This document shows positions 60,306 through 62,185 of a stretch of 62,185 nucleotides of DNA, piece by piece. Position 1 is the first letter of the stretch; each line of letters opens with the position of its first letter. This DNA comes from Verrucomicrobiales bacterium. GTDB taxonomy: Bacteria; Verrucomicrobiota; Verrucomicrobiia; Verrucomicrobiales; DEV007. Made by a program: the position numbers and the translations under genes. The stretch is from NCBI GenBank assembly GCA_016795385.1, contig JAEUHI010000063.1, positions 1 to 62,185 of the forward strand. Reading direction: 5' to 3'. The notes below the pieces were generated by a model. It did not search any database and was not told the origin of the DNA. It worked only from the letters and a program-made list of their open reading frames with translations.

Positions 60306-61841
60306 ATGCGCAAGACAACATGGGGAAGGACTTCCATTCTTCTCTTCAGCTTGGCTTTCTTTACTCTCGCCGCTTCAACCGTAAGGGCCAATCCTGATTG
60401 GATCTACCAGCGAGAGCTTACCGTCACTTCGACTCGCGCCACCGACGCGGCCGGGTTCCAGGTGCTGGTGGAGTTGACCCCCGGAAATTTCGATTACAGC
60501 CACGCGAACGCCGACGGGTCGGACTTGCGATTTGCTTCAACTTCGGGGGCGGAGACTTTCGACCTCGACCACTTCATCGAAACTTGGACACCCGGCGGAA
60601 CCAGCCGGATCTGGGCACGAGTGCCGAACGTTCCCGCGTCCGGAACGATGTCGATCTTCCTTCGGTTCGGGAATCCCGCTGCCGCCACGACTTCGAATTT
60701 TGCAACGACGTTTCCGAATGCCTTCGTCAGTTCGGGAGCGGCCAATCTCGGGGGCGTCCAGAATTTCGACTGGTTTGAAGTGAAGGCAGGCGACACCATC
60801 ACCGTCACGGCGGGGGCGGCACTTGAAGTGACGGCCCGCAATGTCGTGATCGCAGGGACGGTGAATGCGAATGGAGCGGGTTTTGCGGGCGGCCTTGCCG
60901 GATCCGTGGGCGGTGGACCGGGGGGAGGAATCCCGGCGAATCCATTGATTGCCGGGAGCGGGGGAGGTTCCTACGGGGGAGTCGGTGGAACCGGGGGATT
61001 CGATCCCTCGGAATCTCCTGGAACGGGAGGCGCTCTATATGGGACCACCACGGGTACGGACTTTGCCTTGGGTTCTGGAGGCGGAGCGAGCGATCTCAAT
61101 TTTGGAGGGAACGGAGGTGGGGCCATTTCGATCGTCGCCCAGGACCTCGCCGTCTCCGGTACCCTCCAATCCGATGGTGGCAGTGCGCAGCAGCCAGGAG
61201 GTGGACGCGGAGGCGGCGGTGGGTCCGGCGGGTCCATCGTGCTGACCGGCTTTCGACTCACCGTCGGCGGGACGCTCTCCGCGACAGGGGGCGGAGGCTC
61301 GATTGGAACCAGTGCTGCGAACGATGACGGCGGCGGCGGCGGCGGTGGACGGATCAAGTTGTTCGGTGAAGCGTCCCTCGACAACACGGCTGTCCTGAAT
61401 GTGGGTGGCGGAGCCGGTGGACCGAACGGCACGGGGGGCGCGGGTCAAACGGGCGGAGTGGGAACGACCCACTCTGATCTTGTCACCGTGAATTTCGAGG
61501 AAATCACGGTCGCCGTCGGTCCGGAGAGAGGGCCGGAATCGGTCACCATCGCTCAACCCAAGCGGTTCAAAGCCACGTTCGTCCGCAAGAAAAGTCGTCC
61601 GCAGCTTCTCCGCATGACCAATCCCGGGTTCATTCCGCTAAGCGCCGTCTCCGCCCGCACGCTGGGAAAATCAGCGAGGGATTTCCGCGTGAAAGTGCCG
61701 TCGCCGACGCTTGCTCCGGGGGCATCGATGAACCTGAGCGTCACTTTCAAGCCCTCTCAAAAGGGCTCGCGGAGGGCCAGCCTGATCGTTTCGAGCAACC
61801 TTTCGTCCGCTACGCTCCGCCTGGTCGGGTTGGGCAAGTGA
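60306..61841 (+). CDS. Exported DUF2341/glycine-rich protein
   Basis: About 511 aa from 60306 (MRKTTWGRTSILLFSLAFFT, signal peptide ending near VRANP). An ATG at 60237 would extend it by 23 residues. A DUF2341-like domain lies at about 35-130 (LVELTPGNFDYSHANADGSD, DLDHFIETWTPGGTSRIWAR, FLRFGNPAA). A Gly-rich beta-helical region follows (about 150-390, runs such as GGGRGGGGGSGG). A C-terminal Ig-like/ASH-type domain closes the protein (LAPGASMNLSVTFKPSQKGS, about 470-511). It resembles surface or extracellular adhesin-like proteins. Function unknown. Confidence 0.75.
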   Translation: MRKTTWGRTSILLFSLAFFTLAASTVRANPDWIYQRELTVTSTRATDAAGFQVLVELTPGNFDYSHANADGSDLRFASTSGAETFDLDHFIETWTPGGTSRIWARVPNVPASGTMSIFLRFGNPAAATTSNFATTFPNAFVSSGAANLGGVQNFDWFEVKAGDTITVTAGAALEVTARNVVIAGTVNANGAGFAGGLAGSVGGGPGGGIPANPLIAGSGGGSYGGVGGTGGFDPSESPGTGGALYGTTTGTDFALGSGGGASDLNFGGNGGGAISIVAQDLAVSGTLQSDGGSAQQPGGGRGGGGGSGGSIVLTGFRLTVGGTLSATGGGGSIGTSAANDDGGGGGGGRIKLFGEASLDNTAVLNVGGGAGGPNGTGGAGQTGGVGTTHSDLVTVNFEEITVAVGPERGPESVTIAQPKRFKATFVRKKSRPQLLRMTNPGFIPLSAVSARTLGKSARDFRVKVPSPTLAPGASMNLSVTFKPSQKGSRRASLIVSSNLSSATLRLVGLGK

Positions 61842-62023
61842 TCGCGGGGGCGGAAGATCACCGATCGAAGAGATGGTCAGGCACCGTTTCTTTACAAAAG
61901 CCACCCATCCACGCCAACTCGCCCCCAAAACCGTCACCGCCTCGACCGACGACTCATCGCTGCGGTTTGGAAACGGGGTCAGGGAAGAATGGCGCTGACT
62001 TAAGCCCCTCACTCGTTGGAAAA

Positions 62024-62157
62024 GGCGGACAGGAACCGCAGCGAAGCTAAGATAGCCGGCGAAGCGAGGCAATGTCCGCCCTCCTTAGGCGCTCGCGCGG
62101 AGAAGGACGTCCATGGCACGCGGTAGCGAGTAAGGAGGCAGGACACTCTTGTCCTGC
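62024..62157. repeat. Cluster of palindromes near the window end
   Basis: GGCGGACA (62024-62031) pairs with TGTCCGCC (62073-62080), enclosing a GATAGCCGGCGAAGCGAGGC segment similar to the family 3/4 loops. CCTCCTTA (about 62080) pairs with TAAGGAGG (about 62130). GCAGGACA and TGTCCTGC form a perfect 8-bp stem with a CTCT loop (62138-62157). No gene from 61842 to the window end. Confidence 0.65.
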
Positions 62158-62185
62158 GTCGCGCCCCGTCAGTTCATCGAGATTC

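Overview
This is about 62 kb of mostly GC-rich bacterial chromosome. It almost certainly comes from the Verrucomicrobiota (PVC superphylum), probably a free-living, Gram-negative member of class Verrucomicrobiae or a near relative. The reasons are a DUF1592-type PSCyt1 cytochrome-like protein, a giant Pirellula/Verrucomicrobium-type heme-binding dehydrogenase-like protein, an ECF sigma/FecR pair, an autotransporter-associated-repeat protein, a lysine/alanine-rich DksA-like protein, and intergenic palindromes of the kind common in this group. The assignment is inferred from gene content; there is no rRNA in the window.

Layout. (1) 0-11 kb, minus strand: a 1626-aa secreted metzincin/beta-helix protein, then ECF sigma factor, FecR, an Asp-box protein and the DUF1592 protein. 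This block carries four copies of a palindromic repeat, two of them in frame inside the DUF1592 gene. (2) 11-24 kb: a nucleotidyltransferase-like protein, a PAS histidine kinase, a DMFA2-like protein, an unknown exported protein, the PVC heme protein, IspH, an L,D-transpeptidase, a candidate small RNA and a Tat-exported Gfo/Idh/MocA oxidoreductase. (3) 23.7-40.6 kb, conserved housekeeping: TsaD, CtpA-like protease, a pair of coiled-coil envelope proteins, MutY, HU, DksA-like, L33, S18, SRAP/HMCES, YceI, Apt, SDR, FxsA, Hsp20 and Lon. (4) 40.6-54.4 kb: PPK2 and a tripartite RND efflux system (outer membrane factor, adaptor, pump), its parts separated by an OprD-like porin and by intergenic regions crowded with palindromic repeats and minisatellites. 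(5) 54.4-60 kb: a more AT-rich island of unknown genes, an HNH endonuclease, an intact IS1182-like insertion sequence and a broken REP-associated tyrosine transposase (RAYT). (6) 60.3-61.8 kb: an exported glycine-rich DUF2341 protein.

The strongest theme is a family of REP-like hairpins that recurs across the window. Several copies share a 5' foot GTAGC (often AAAGTAGC) joined to different hairpins whose stems differ by compensatory changes. Known RAYT transposases recognise a GTAG/GTGG-type foot plus a hairpin. The window holds a RAYT gene, but it is itself split by two hairpin-rich insertions. These repeats have affected genes: they add in-frame peptides to the DUF1592 protein and supply the stop codons of both the sigma factor and FecR.

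Limits: no searches or folding could be run. Domain names come from reading motifs, and start sites were chosen by signal peptides and spacing. No tRNA, rRNA or CRISPR array was recognised.
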